In this document: positions 51,188-59,652 of the stretch, piece by piece
Numbering within the stretch: position 1 is the stretch's first letter
Layout of the letters: each line of letters begins with the position of its first letter
Assembly (NCBI GenBank): GCA_016720545.1
Contig: JADKKK010000009.1
Coordinates: forward strand, 186,001 to 250,000
Reading direction: 5' to 3'
DNA length: 64,000 nucleotides
Origin: Myxococcales bacterium
GTDB lineage: Bacteria; Myxococcota_A; Polyangia; Polyangiales; Polyangiaceae
Program-made: the position numbers and the translations under genes
The notes under the pieces: generated by a model
Databases searched by the model: none
What the model was told of the DNA's origin: nothing
The model's input: the letters and a program-made list of their open reading frames with translations, nothing else

Positions 51188-52024
51188 GTGACGTATGAGT
51201 CGCCTTCGAAGACGCTCGTCGTCCAGCGCTCGCCCATGGGACAGAGCGCCGGGGCGGGGGCGATGGTCCCGGTCAGCGCCGGCGCCGGCGGGCCCGGGGC
51301 GGGCTCCGCGCCCGACTCTCCGGTGCGCGTCGTGCCCGCGTGGGCCGCGCCCCCCGACACGAAGGTGCTCGTCATGCTCGGCGACTCCGCCAGCGAGGCC
51401 ACCACCTCGCTGCGCGTGCTCCGCCACAAGCTCGAGCAGAAGCGCGCCGAGGGGATGTGGACCTTCGCGGTCACGAGCCCTCGCGACGGCGAGGGGAAGA
51501 GCACCTTCTCGACGCAGCTCGCGCTGGTGCTCTCGGAGTCGCAGCGCGCACGCGTGCTCCTCGTCGAGGCGAGCTTCTACAAGCCGACGCTCGCGACCAT
51601 CCTGGGGTTCCGTGTTCCGCAGGGGTACGGGTTCTCCGCGCAGATCGTCCGCAAGATGCGCGGAAGCATGGAGCCGTGGTGCGTGACCGCGCTCGGCCCC
51701 GCTCTCCACGTGCTCGCGGAGGCGCCCGGTGAGAAGAGCTTCCCGGAGACGCTCCACTCGACCCACTTCCAGAACGCCATCGGCTTCCTCGCCCGGGGCT
51801 ACGACTTCCTCATCATCGACTCGCCCAGCATCCTCGGCTCCGGCGACATGAACGTCATCGAGAACGCTGTCGACGGCATCATCGTCGTGCTGCGGAGCAA
51901 CCACTCGCGCACCGGCGACCTCCGCGACGCCGTGAAGCAAATCGGCGAGCGCAAGGCGGTGGGCGCGGTCGTGTGGGACTACGAGAGCCCCGACGCCGCG
52001 AAGAAGAAGACGAAGAAGCGTTGA
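51188..52024 (+). CDS. CpsD/CapB-family ATPase, probably kinase-deficient
   Basis: A 278-residue P-loop protein starting at GTG 51188, 18 bases after the Wzz gene. Walker A is SPRDGEGKST (97-106) and Walker B YDFLIIDSP; but the Walker A' motif, normally hhhDxDxR in bacterial tyrosine kinases, reads LLVEASFYKP, so the catalytic Asp is replaced by Glu and the second Asp by Ser. There is also no C-terminal Tyr cluster (the tail is AAKKKTKKR). It could still bind ATP and regulate the Wzz protein. An N-terminal ~55-residue Gly/Pro/Ala-rich lead is disordered. Confidence 0.82.
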   Translation: MTYESPSKTLVVQRSPMGQSAGAGAMVPVSAGAGGPGAGSAPDSPVRVVPAWAAPPDTKVLVMLGDSASEATTSLRVLRHKLEQKRAEGMWTFAVTSPRDGEGKSTFSTQLALVLSESQRARVLLVEASFYKPTLATILGFRVPQGYGFSAQIVRKMRGSMEPWCVTALGPALHVLAEAPGEKSFPETLHSTHFQNAIGFLARGYDFLIIDSPSILGSGDMNVIENAVDGIIVVLRSNHSRTGDLRDAVKQIGERKAVGAVVWDYESPDAAKKKTKKR

Positions 52025-52090
52025 CGCGGGGCTCGTGCGGTCGGCGCCCGTCCACGGCGCTCGCGCGCGCCGCCCGCTCGGGGAGATCTC

Positions 52091-53281
52091 ATGTCGCCAT
52101 CGCTCACGTCCTTGCGCGCATCGTTGCCTGGCCTGTGGAAGCTCGATCTCGGTCGGCTCCCCGGCCCGCTCGGGAAGCTGGGCCAGAAGGAGCTCCACCT
52201 CTGGCTCGGCGGCTGGCTGGAGGACCGCGCGCGTCGGCTGCGTCGCCCCGCCTACCAGGGCACGCGGCACCTGCTCTTCTGTCTCTGCGATCACTACGAG
52301 CCGCTCCACGGTGACGCCCCGATGGAGCGCGGCGTCGAGCGCGTGCGGGCGTGGCGCGACGTCTACCCCGAGCTCACGGAGCGCTTCCGCGACTCGACCG
52401 GCCGTCGCCCCATCCACAGCTACTTCTACCCCGGGGACCAGTACGATCCGCGCCTCGTGGAGCCCATCGCAGAGCTCTGCGGCCTCGGCCTCGGCGAGAT
52501 GGAGGTGCACCTCCACCACGACGGCGACACGCGGGCCTCGCTGTCGAAGCTCCTCACCGACACCCTGCGTGATCTCGATCAGCACGGCACCATGGCGAAG
52601 CGCGACGGGCGCTTCGCGTGGTCGTTCATCCACGGCAACTGGTGCCTCGCGAACGCCCGCCGCAACGGCACGGCGTGCGGAGTCGACGACGAGCTCACGC
52701 TCCTCTACGAGCTCGGCTGCTACGCTGACCTCACGTTCCCCGCCGCGCCGGACGAGGCGCAGCCGAATATCGTAAATTCCATTTACTATCCTTCGGGCGA
52801 TCCGGGCCGCAAGCGCGCGTACGAGCAGGCCGATCGGGTGGCGGTCGGGAGCGCGCGCCAGGACAAGGTGATGCTCATCGAGGGCCCGCTCGCGCTGGCG
52901 CGGCGACCCGGCGCGGCGAGCGTCCGCATCGAGAGCTCGGCCATCGACTGGTCCGATCCCCCCACGGCGCACCGCCTGGCGACCTGGGTCGAGCAAGACA
53001 TCCACGTCGAGGGGCGGCCGGAGTGGGTCTTCGTGAAGGTGCACACGCACGGCGCGCCCGAGCGTAACGCCAAGGTGCTGCTCGGCGAGCACGCCACGCG
53101 GTTCCACGAGGCGCTCGACCACGGCTACAACGACGGCGCCCGCTGGAAGCTCCACTACGTGTCCGCGCGCGAGATGTTCAACGTGGCGCGCGCCGCGATG
53201 GACGGGCGCACAGGCAGCCCCGCGGACTTCTTCGACTACGAGATCCCGCGGCCGGAGCGCTCGCGCCTCGCGCCGCGGTGA
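52091..53281 (+). CDS. NodB-like polysaccharide deacetylase family protein (tentative)
   Basis: A 396-residue protein. Metal-binding motifs of the polysaccharide deacetylase type are hinted at by FCLCDHYEPLHG (D67, H68), then MEVHLHHDGDTRA (H140, H142, H143), SFIHGNWCLAN and a late VKVHTHGAPER. No signal peptide is seen. The place after Wzz and the CpsD-like gene fits an exopolysaccharide-modifying enzyme. ATG 52091 follows GGGAGA. The exact substrate is unknown, and a glycoside hydrolase/deacetylase-like fold is an inference from these motifs. Confidence 0.7.
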   Translation: MSPSLTSLRASLPGLWKLDLGRLPGPLGKLGQKELHLWLGGWLEDRARRLRRPAYQGTRHLLFCLCDHYEPLHGDAPMERGVERVRAWRDVYPELTERFRDSTGRRPIHSYFYPGDQYDPRLVEPIAELCGLGLGEMEVHLHHDGDTRASLSKLLTDTLRDLDQHGTMAKRDGRFAWSFIHGNWCLANARRNGTACGVDDELTLLYELGCYADLTFPAAPDEAQPNIVNSIYYPSGDPGRKRAYEQADRVAVGSARQDKVMLIEGPLALARRPGAASVRIESSAIDWSDPPTAHRLATWVEQDIHVEGRPEWVFVKVHTHGAPERNAKVLLGEHATRFHEALDHGYNDGARWKLHYVSAREMFNVARAAMDGRTGSPADFFDYEIPRPERSRLAPR

Positions 53282-53359
53282 CGTAGTCGAAGGCGTGGCC
53301 GCGGTGCCCCCGGCCGACGAAAAGTTGGCCCGTTGGCGTCGATTGGCGATCGTGGCCCC

Positions 53360-53653
53360 ATGAGCCATGGAAACGACAGCGGGGCGGAGTGTGGGGTGTG
53401 CGGCGTTCGTGACGCGCGGGTCCTCACCGTGACGAGGCTCGCCGCGGGCGCGGAGGTCGTGGTGTGTGGCTCGCACGCGCTCGCCCACTCGAGGGCCACG
53501 GCGCCGGCGGCCTCCCTCGAGGCGCTGCGCGCGCTCGTGGGCGATCGGCGCACCGATCGCGAGCGCCGCGCCGAGCGCGACGAGCTCGCGCTGCATCTCA
53601 GCCTCGCCTTCTCCGGCGACCGCCGCGAGACCCGCGAAGAGCGCCGCTCCTAG
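53360..53653 (+). CDS. Small zinc-ribbon-like protein
   Basis: A 97-residue frame from ATG 53360. Residues 9-45 hold CGVCGVRDARVLTV and VVVCGSHALAHSR, a C-x2-C ... C-x2-H pattern that could bind one zinc. The C-terminal half is Arg/Glu-rich and helical (RRTDRERRAERDELAL). No family is recognised. The gene is short but its zinc-like pattern and composition make it more likely than chance. An in-frame ATG at 53333 is an alternative. Confidence 0.5.
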   Translation: MSHGNDSGAECGVCGVRDARVLTVTRLAAGAEVVVCGSHALAHSRATAPAASLEALRALVGDRRTDRERRAERDELALHLSLAFSGDRRETREERRS

Positions 53654-53702
53654 GAGTGCTAGGGCGCCGAACCGCTCCGTAAGGCCGCGGGCTGAAAGCA
53701 AG

Positions 53703-53729
53703 AGGGCCTGCGCGGGTGGCGCAGGCCCT
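53703..53729 (-). terminator. Hairpin terminator after the 22-codon gene
   Basis: A perfect 11-bp stem, AGGGCCTGCGC (53703-53713) with GCGCAGGCCCT (53719-53729), closes a 5-base loop. On the minus strand it is followed by CTTGCTTTC, a T-rich tail, and lies 22 bases downstream of the small gene stop codon. Confidence 0.6.
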
Positions 53730-53751
53730 GTCGTTCCGGTGACCTTCGCGG

Positions 53752-53820
53752 TCAGCCCGTCCCGACGTTCACTTTCCCGTTCGTGCCTTTGCCAGCCTTG
53801 ACGCTGCTCTTCACTCGCAT
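53752..53820 (-). CDS. 22-residue Gly/Lys-rich microprotein
   Basis: On the minus strand ATG 53820 is preceded by a strong GAGGAGG with a 5-base gap. It begins a 22-residue peptide: MRVKSSVKAGKG, then TNGKVNVGTG, ending at TGA 53752. A hairpin terminator follows within 25 bases, so it has all the parts of a free-standing gene. It is basic, Gly-rich and lacks a signal peptide. Similar short peptides with a KxxVKAG start are seen in many bacterial genomes and are sometimes suspected of being small signalling or modified peptides. No modification enzyme is nearby. Confidence rests on the regulatory signals, not on homology. Confidence 0.6.
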   Translation of the reverse strand: MRVKSSVKAGKGTNGKVNVGTG

Positions 53821-53935
53821 GGGGCCTCCTCGTAGGGTTACGGAGTACATAGCTTAGCAGGCGCCAAGCGTGAAGCGTGAGGCGAGCCGGCGACCCAACT
53901 CGCGTCCGTGGGGCCGGGTGGTAAGCTCCCTCCCC

Positions 53936-54492
53936 ATGCGATCCGGAAGACTCCGCCTCCACCCCCGCCCTTGCCGGCTCCGGGGTCGCCATCGCCGCGG
54001 CACCACACCGAACGACACCGGCGCCCGCCCCCGAAGCCGAGGCCGGGGTGGACGCGCACGCCGACGGGCCCGACGGCGTGGACGCGGTCGCGCGCGACGG
54101 TGGTCCAGACGGCGTCGCCGAGGGCGGTCCCATGGACGGCGCGCCAGACTCCACCGGCGACGCGAGGCCGGCCGCCACGCTCTCGGCCCCGTGCTCTCCA
54201 ACGGTCGCGAGCGGAGCTGCCTACGAGTGCAGGCTGGTCGCCGCGGGGGTCGGGGCTCCCGTGACGTTCACCCTCGATGGCGCCCCTGAAGGGATGCGCG
54301 TCCAGCCGGGCAGCGGGGTGCTCCATTGGACGCCGGGCTCTCGGACAGGCCGGGCCCCACGCGGTGAGCGCGACGGCCACGGGCCCGCTGGGCTCGGCGC
54401 GAGCGAGCCTCGCCGTCACCGTCTCCGCAGGCGCGAGCGATGCGCCGGGGCTCTATGTCTCGCCTTCGGGAAGCGACGCGCCGGCGCGCTAG
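53936..54492 (+). pseudogene. Decayed surface-lipoprotein/beta-helix gene
   Basis: Remnant of an exported protein. Frames must be joined: an Ala-rich start, then (frame of 54048) an acidic Asp/Gly linker GVDAHADGPDGVDA, an Ig-like stretch VTFTLDGAPEGMRVQPGSG and VLHWTPG. After a shift near 54345 it continues in another frame as AGPHAVSATATGPLGSARAS and GLYVSPSGSDAPAR, ending at a stop. GLYVSPSGSD is the usual opening of a right-handed beta-helix domain, of which nothing more follows. The N-terminal signal peptide cannot be read in any one frame, so at least two disruptions are present. Confidence 0.6.
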
Positions 54493-54820
54493 CACGGTGA
54501 AGCGCGACCAGCTGGGAGGTGACGCTGGTCGTCGACGAGCCCCCCGCGGCCGTTACCCACGGCGCCTTGCCCTTGAGCCCTTGAGCCCCGGCGCACCCCC
54601 GCGGCGTTCCGTCGCGCGCGTGCGGGACGTCCCAGGCGCAGGGCTCACGGCCCCGAATGGGCACCTCTGCGACGGGCGGGCAGGGGCGCACTTGTTCCCG
54701 CGCCCGAAGGGGGCGAGAGTATGGCGCGATGCGCCTGCGCACACGCCCGCCCGAAGCGCGCCTCGCGCGGCCACGCGCCTTCGCGCGCGGCTTGGCTCCG
54801 CGGAGAAGCGAGGCCTGCCC
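54493..54820. other. Gene-free stretch (328 bases)
   Basis: No convincing gene or promoter is seen. A short TLVVDEPPA-like reading at 54525-54545 may be a further scrap of the decayed surface protein. The GC-rich sequence gives long open frames on both strands, but their composition (Arg/Ala/Pro) is that of shadow frames. Confidence 0.5.
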
Positions 54821-56053
54821 GTGAAGCTCGTCCACGCCGCCGATTTGCACGTCGACAGCCCGCTCCGTGGGCTCGATCGGTACGACGGCGCGCCCGTCAG
54901 CGCCCTGCGCCACGCGACCCGAAGGGCGCTCGAGAACCTCGTCACGCTCACGCTCGATGAGGGCGCGAGCGTCCTCCTGCTGGCCGGCGATCTGTTCGAC
55001 GGCGAGTGGCGCGATTTCGGCACGGGCCTCCATTTCGCTTCCCAGCTCGCGCGCCTCCGCGAGGCGGGCGCGCGGGTCGTGCTCGTCCGCGGGAACCACG
55101 ACGCGTCGAGCGTGGTCACCGCGCACCTGCGCCTGGGCGAGCACGTCACCGAGCTGTCCACGGCCGCGCCCGAGACCTGCGTCTTCGAGGACCTCGGCCT
55201 CGCCATTCACGGCCAGGGCTACCGCTCACGTGCGGTGCGGGACGATCTCGCGGCGGCGTGCCCCGCGCCGCTCCGCGATCTGCTCAACGTGGGGCTCCTG
55301 CACACGTCCATCGACGGTCGGCCCGGGCACGAGCCCTACGCTCCGGCCCGGCGAGAGACCCTCCTCGAGAAGGGATACGCCTACTGGGCGCTCGGGCACG
55401 TGCACGCGCGCGAGGTCGTCTCCACCGACCCTTGGGTCGTCTTCTCCGGCAACCTTCAGGGGCGCCACGCACGCGAAGTCGGCCCCAAGGGGGCGACGCT
55501 GATCACGGTCGAGGACGGGAAGATCCGCGCGGTCGAGGCGCGCGCGCTCGACGCGGTGCGGTGGGCCCACGTCGCGGTCTCCGCGACCGACGCGCGCGTC
55601 GTCGACGACGTCCTCGAGCGGGCCAGCGAGGCCGTCGCGGAGGCCGCGCGAGGTGCGGATGGGCGCCTCCTCGCCGCACGGATCACCGTGTCGGGGCTGC
55701 CCGCCCTCGGTTCGACGCTCGCGGCGGAGACGGCGGGACTCGAGACGCAGCTGCGCCTCGCCCTGGTGTCGGAGCGCGGCGACTCCGTGTTCCTCGAGAA
55801 GGTCCGCGTTCGCCTCGAGCCCGCGCGCGCGCCCGGCGCCGCAGCCGCCGAGGCGCTCCTCGAGGCGACCTCCGACGAAGAGGAGCTCGAGCGGCGCGAG
55901 CTCGATCGCGATCTGCGCGAGCTCGAGAAGAGGCTCCCGCCCGGGCTCAGGGCCGACCTCGAGGCCGACCACGCGAGCTGCCTCGACGAGGCCCTCGCGA
56001 GGGCGCGCGGGGCCGTGCGCGACGCGCTGCGCCGCCCCGAGGGCGATTCGTGA
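54821..56053 (+). CDS. SbcD/YhaO-like metallophosphoesterase (DNA repair exonuclease subunit)
   Basis: A 410-residue calcineurin-like phosphoesterase from GTG 54821. Metal-binding motifs: AADLHVDSPL, LLLAGDLFDG, VRGNHDASS, and ALGHVHAREVV with FSGNLQGRHA. A Glu/Arg-rich helical C-terminus (~330-410) probably contacts the partner ATPase. With the overlapping YhaN/SbcC-like gene it forms a nuclease-ATPase complex thought to process DNA ends. Length and order match YhaO-YhaN of other bacteria. Confidence 0.9.
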   Translation: MKLVHAADLHVDSPLRGLDRYDGAPVSALRHATRRALENLVTLTLDEGASVLLLAGDLFDGEWRDFGTGLHFASQLARLREAGARVVLVRGNHDASSVVTAHLRLGEHVTELSTAAPETCVFEDLGLAIHGQGYRSRAVRDDLAAACPAPLRDLLNVGLLHTSIDGRPGHEPYAPARRETLLEKGYAYWALGHVHAREVVSTDPWVVFSGNLQGRHAREVGPKGATLITVEDGKIRAVEARALDAVRWAHVAVSATDARVVDDVLERASEAVAEAARGADGRLLAARITVSGLPALGSTLAAETAGLETQLRLALVSERGDSVFLEKVRVRLEPARAPGAAAAEALLEATSDEEELERRELDRDLRELEKRLPPGLRADLEADHASCLDEALARARGAVRDALRRPEGDS

Positions 56054-59000
56054 GGCTCGCGCGTGTCGACCTGATCTCGTGGGGCCACTTCGCCCGCGCG
56101 TCGCTGGACCTCTCCGCGCCGGGGCTGCACCTCGTCTACGGTCCGAACGAGGCGGGCAAGAGCACGGCGAGGCGCGCCATCACCGCGCTGCTGTTTGGCG
56201 TCCCGCGGGGCACGCCCGACGCGTTCCTCCTACCCAAGGCCACGGACGCTCGCGTGGGCGGGCGCGTGGTCGGCGAATCCGGCGAGGTCCTCGAGCTCGT
56301 GCGGCGGGGCGGCCAGAAGAACACCCTCCTCACCCCGCGCGAGGAGGTCCTCTCCGAGGAGGCGCTCTCGCGGCTCGTGGGGGTGGGGGAGGCGACGTTC
56401 TCCGCCGTATTCTCCATGGATCACGACACTTTACGTCAGGGGGCGGAGGCGGTGCTGCGCGTCGGAGGCGACGTGGGCGAGAGCCTCGCTGCCGCCGCCC
56501 TCGGGGACGCGCGGTTGTCGAAGGCCGCGACGCGCCTCCGCGCGCGCGAGGGAGAGCTCTACAACCCGTCCCCAAACGCGAGGAAGAGCCAGCTCCACGA
56601 GGCGCTGAGGGCCTACAAGGAGGCCCGGCAGAAGGTCGACGACTCCGAGAGCGATCCGGCGGCCTACGACGAGCAGCGACGCCACGCGCAAGCGTGCCGC
56701 GACGCCCACGAGGCCGCTCTCCGGCGGCTGGCGGACACGCGGGGACGGCGCCTGCGCCTCGAGGAGGTCCAGCGCGCGCGGCCCGTCGTGCGCGAGCGCG
56801 CGGTCGTCGAGGCTCGCCTCGCCGTGCTCGCCCACGTGCCGGCCCTCCGCGGAGGCCTCGAGCAGGAGCACTCGGCGATCGCGCAGAGCCGGCGGCAGGC
56901 CGAGGGTGGACTCGAGGTGATCGCGGCGCGGCGCGAGACCCTCGGCGCGCGCGCGGCGGAGCGCCTCCCCGTGGCAGAGGCGCCGCTCGCGTGGCTCGCG
57001 CCACTGCGGAGCGGCCTCGCGCGGGTCGAGCCTCGCTCGGCGCACCTCGAGCGCCTCGCGGCGCTCGTCGCCGAGCACGGCGTGGCGCTCGCCAACGCGG
57101 ATCCCTCGCTCGCCCCGTGGCTCGAGGCCCCCGAGGCTGCGCGGCAGCTCCTTCGCCGCCGCGTCGCGACCCTCCGTCACCTCGAGGCCGCGCGCGACGC
57201 GCGCCGGCTGCACGGTCAGGTCGCATTGCGCGCCGCCGCGCTTCGAGAGCCGCGCGCCGAGGAGGACCCCGCGCGCATCTTGCTGCTCGAGCGCGCCGTC
57301 GCGACGCTCGATACGGCGATGCTCCTCGAGACGCGGGCCACCGCCACGCTCCGTGAGCTCGACGCCGCGGCACGCTCACGCGATGGTCACGAGCTCGAGG
57401 CCGGGGCGCTCCTCGGTGAGCTGTTCTCGCCCGGCACCTCCATCGAGGCCGTACGCGCGCTCGATCTCCCTGGGGCGTCCCAGCTCTCGGCCAGTGACGA
57501 GGAGCGGCGCTCGCACTCCCGGCTCCTCGAGCGCATGACCTCCGACGCGCTCCAGCTCGGCGCCGAGCGGGACGAGGCCGAAGCCCAGCTCGCCCTCCAG
57601 CGCGCGTCGATGGACCTGCCCTCCGAGGACGATCTCGCGTCCGCACGGGCGCGCCGTGACGCCGCGATCTCGGAGCTCGCGGGCGGCGCGGAGCCGCTCC
57701 TTCGCCTCGTCGAGGCGCGAGGCGCAGTGCGCGCCGCCGACGACCTCGCCGACAAGATGCGTCGTGAGGCGCACCGCGTCCTCGGCTTCGCGAAGTTGGC
57801 CCAGAGGGTCGTGGGCCTCCAGGAGCGCGCGCGCACGCTCGACGAGGAGGTGAGCCGGCTGCGCGGGCGCCTTCATGGCGAGGGGCGCGCCGAGCTCGAG
57901 GCCTTCGTCGAGGCCGGCGTCCGAGTGCGAGGCGTGGACGACCTCACCCCTGCGCGCCAGAAGCTCGATCGCCTGCTCGCCAGCGCGCGCAGCGCCGAGA
58001 CGGCGATCCGGGCTCACGCGGCCGTCTCCGCAGCGGCGCGCGACCTCGCTGTGACCTACGGGACGGCGCTCGCCGACTCGGGCGTCGTGAACGTGAACGG
58101 CGCCGCGCCCCTCGCGCTCGCGCGCGAGCTCGTGACCGGCCGGCGCGAGGAGCTCCGCACGGCGCTCGCCGTCGCCCGCGAGCGCGTGCAGGTGGCTCGG
58201 CTGCGCGAGGCCGAGCGCGGCCAGACCGACGCGGAGCTCTCGCGGCTCGAGGCGAGCATGGCCGCCGACTCGGAGGCCGTCCGCGGCGAGCTCGAGGCGC
58301 TCGGGCTCGCGCCCACCGCCGACTCGGAGGCCGCGCGCGACCGCTTCGACGCCCTCTCCGAGCTGCTCCGCGCGTCCGACGCACGCGCGGCGCTCGGGCG
58401 CGAGCGCGCGAGCCTGGTGGCGGAGGACGAGGCCTTCCGGGTCGACGTCGTCTCGGCCGAGCAGGCCCTCGCGCAGCCCCCGTCGGAGCGGCCCCTGCGC
58501 GAGCGGGCGGCGCGGCTCGTCGCGCGGCTCGAGGCGGACTCGCGCAGCGCCGACGAGGCGCGGCGCGACGCGGAAGACGATCGCGCGCTCGGCGCCCAGC
58601 AGCGCGAGCTCGAGGGGGTCGTCGCGGCCCGGCGGCGCGAGCAGGCCGAGCTCTTCGCGCTGGCCTCCGCGCCCGACGAGGGCACCTTCCTGGAGGTCGT
58701 GCGGGTCGCGGAAGAGAAGAGCGCGCTCGAGCTCCGCCGTGCGCACCTCGACCTCGAGCTCGGTCGACTCTCGCAGACCTGCTCGGGGGGCGAGCTCGTC
58801 GAGCTCGTCTGCGCGCGGGCGCCCGAGGAGGTCGACGAAGAGCTGGCGGCGCTCGAGACCGAGATCGACGAGCTCGAGCAGCAGGCGCGGCGGGAGCTCG
58901 AGGCGGCGATCGCCTGCGAGCGGGGCGTCGCCCAGTACCACACGCAGGACATGGGCGCGGCGCGCGCCGCCGAGGAGGCCGAGTTCCACGCGGCCCGCGT

Positions 59001-59589
59001 GCGCGAGACCGTCGAGGCGTGGCTCGCCGAACGCGCCGCGCGGAGGCTCCTAGAGCGCCGCATCGAGCGCTACCGCGAGGAGAGCCAGGGGCCCGTGCTG
59101 GCGCGCGCCTCGGCGCACTTCCGCGCGCTCACGGCCGGCGCCTACACCGGCGTCACCGCGGAGCTCGGCCGCGACGACAGGGTCACGCTCCACGCGCGCC
59201 GCGCGCCTCGCCGCGACGGGGGCGAAGGGAGAGGCGGGAACGACGGGGGCGTCGGCGGCGTGGCGGGCGGGGCCGGCGGTCCCGTGGGCGGGAGCCTCGA
59301 CCTGTCCGAGCTCAGCGACGGCACGCGCGACCAGCTCTTCCTCGCCCTCCGCGTCGCCAGCCTCGAGCGGCTCGGCGCGCTCGGCACGCGCGCGCCCGTG
59401 GTGATCGACGACGCCCTCGTGCACTTCGACGACACGCGGTCTCGCGCCGCGCTCGCCGTGCTCGCGGGGCTCGCCGACACCCACACCGTCGTGTACCTCA
59501 CGCACCACGCGCACCTCGTCGAGCTCGCTCGGGCGGAGCTCGCCGCGGCGGTCACCGTCCACACCCTGGAAAAAAGTCAACCTGGTTGA
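56050..59589 (+). CDS. SbcC/YhaN-like SMC-family ATPase
   Basis: A 1179-residue ATPase starting at GTG 56050 in GTGA overlap with the YhaO-like gene. Walker A is GPNEAGKST (~36-44). A long central Arg/Glu/Ala-rich coiled-coil (~190-1040) separates it from the C-terminal ABC signature LSDGTRDQLFLALR and Walker B PVVIDDALVHFDD, followed by LTHHAHLV. The central part has no clear zinc hook (CxxC). A Gly-rich insert sits shortly before the signature. It would use ATP to open DNA ends for the partner nuclease. Confidence 0.9.
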   Translation: MRLARVDLISWGHFARASLDLSAPGLHLVYGPNEAGKSTARRAITALLFGVPRGTPDAFLLPKATDARVGGRVVGESGEVLELVRRGGQKNTLLTPREEVLSEEALSRLVGVGEATFSAVFSMDHDTLRQGAEAVLRVGGDVGESLAAAALGDARLSKAATRLRAREGELYNPSPNARKSQLHEALRAYKEARQKVDDSESDPAAYDEQRRHAQACRDAHEAALRRLADTRGRRLRLEEVQRARPVVRERAVVEARLAVLAHVPALRGGLEQEHSAIAQSRRQAEGGLEVIAARRETLGARAAERLPVAEAPLAWLAPLRSGLARVEPRSAHLERLAALVAEHGVALANADPSLAPWLEAPEAARQLLRRRVATLRHLEAARDARRLHGQVALRAAALREPRAEEDPARILLLERAVATLDTAMLLETRATATLRELDAAARSRDGHELEAGALLGELFSPGTSIEAVRALDLPGASQLSASDEERRSHSRLLERMTSDALQLGAERDEAEAQLALQRASMDLPSEDDLASARARRDAAISELAGGAEPLLRLVEARGAVRAADDLADKMRREAHRVLGFAKLAQRVVGLQERARTLDEEVSRLRGRLHGEGRAELEAFVEAGVRVRGVDDLTPARQKLDRLLASARSAETAIRAHAAVSAAARDLAVTYGTALADSGVVNVNGAAPLALARELVTGRREELRTALAVARERVQVARLREAERGQTDAELSRLEASMAADSEAVRGELEALGLAPTADSEAARDRFDALSELLRASDARAALGRERASLVAEDEAFRVDVVSAEQALAQPPSERPLRERAARLVARLEADSRSADEARRDAEDDRALGAQQRELEGVVAARRREQAELFALASAPDEGTFLEVVRVAEEKSALELRRAHLDLELGRLSQTCSGGELVELVCARAPEEVDEELAALETEIDELEQQARRELEAAIACERGVAQYHTQDMGAARAAEEAEFHAARVRETVEAWLAERAARRLLERRIERYREESQGPVLARASAHFRALTAGAYTGVTAELGRDDRVTLHARRAPRRDGGEGRGGNDGGVGGVAGGAGGPVGGSLDLSELSDGTRDQLFLALRVASLERLGALGTRAPVVIDDALVHFDDTRSRAALAVLAGLADTHTVVYLTHHAHLVELARAELAAAVTVHTLEKSQPG

Positions 59590-59652
59590 TTGAGTGGGGC
59601 GGCCGCGCGACGGCGACCCCGGGGTGGGCCCGTCCGTGCTAATCGCGGAGCC

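Noticed and set aside
51188..52024. Functional tyrosine kinase of the Wzc/CpsD type
   Set aside because: Walker A' Asp residues and the C-terminal Tyr cluster are missing, so I call it a CpsD-like ATPase only.
49295..54178. A 1627-codon minus-strand open frame opposite the exopolysaccharide genes
   Set aside because: Shadow of GC-rich coding on the other strand; low-complexity Arg/Ala composition.
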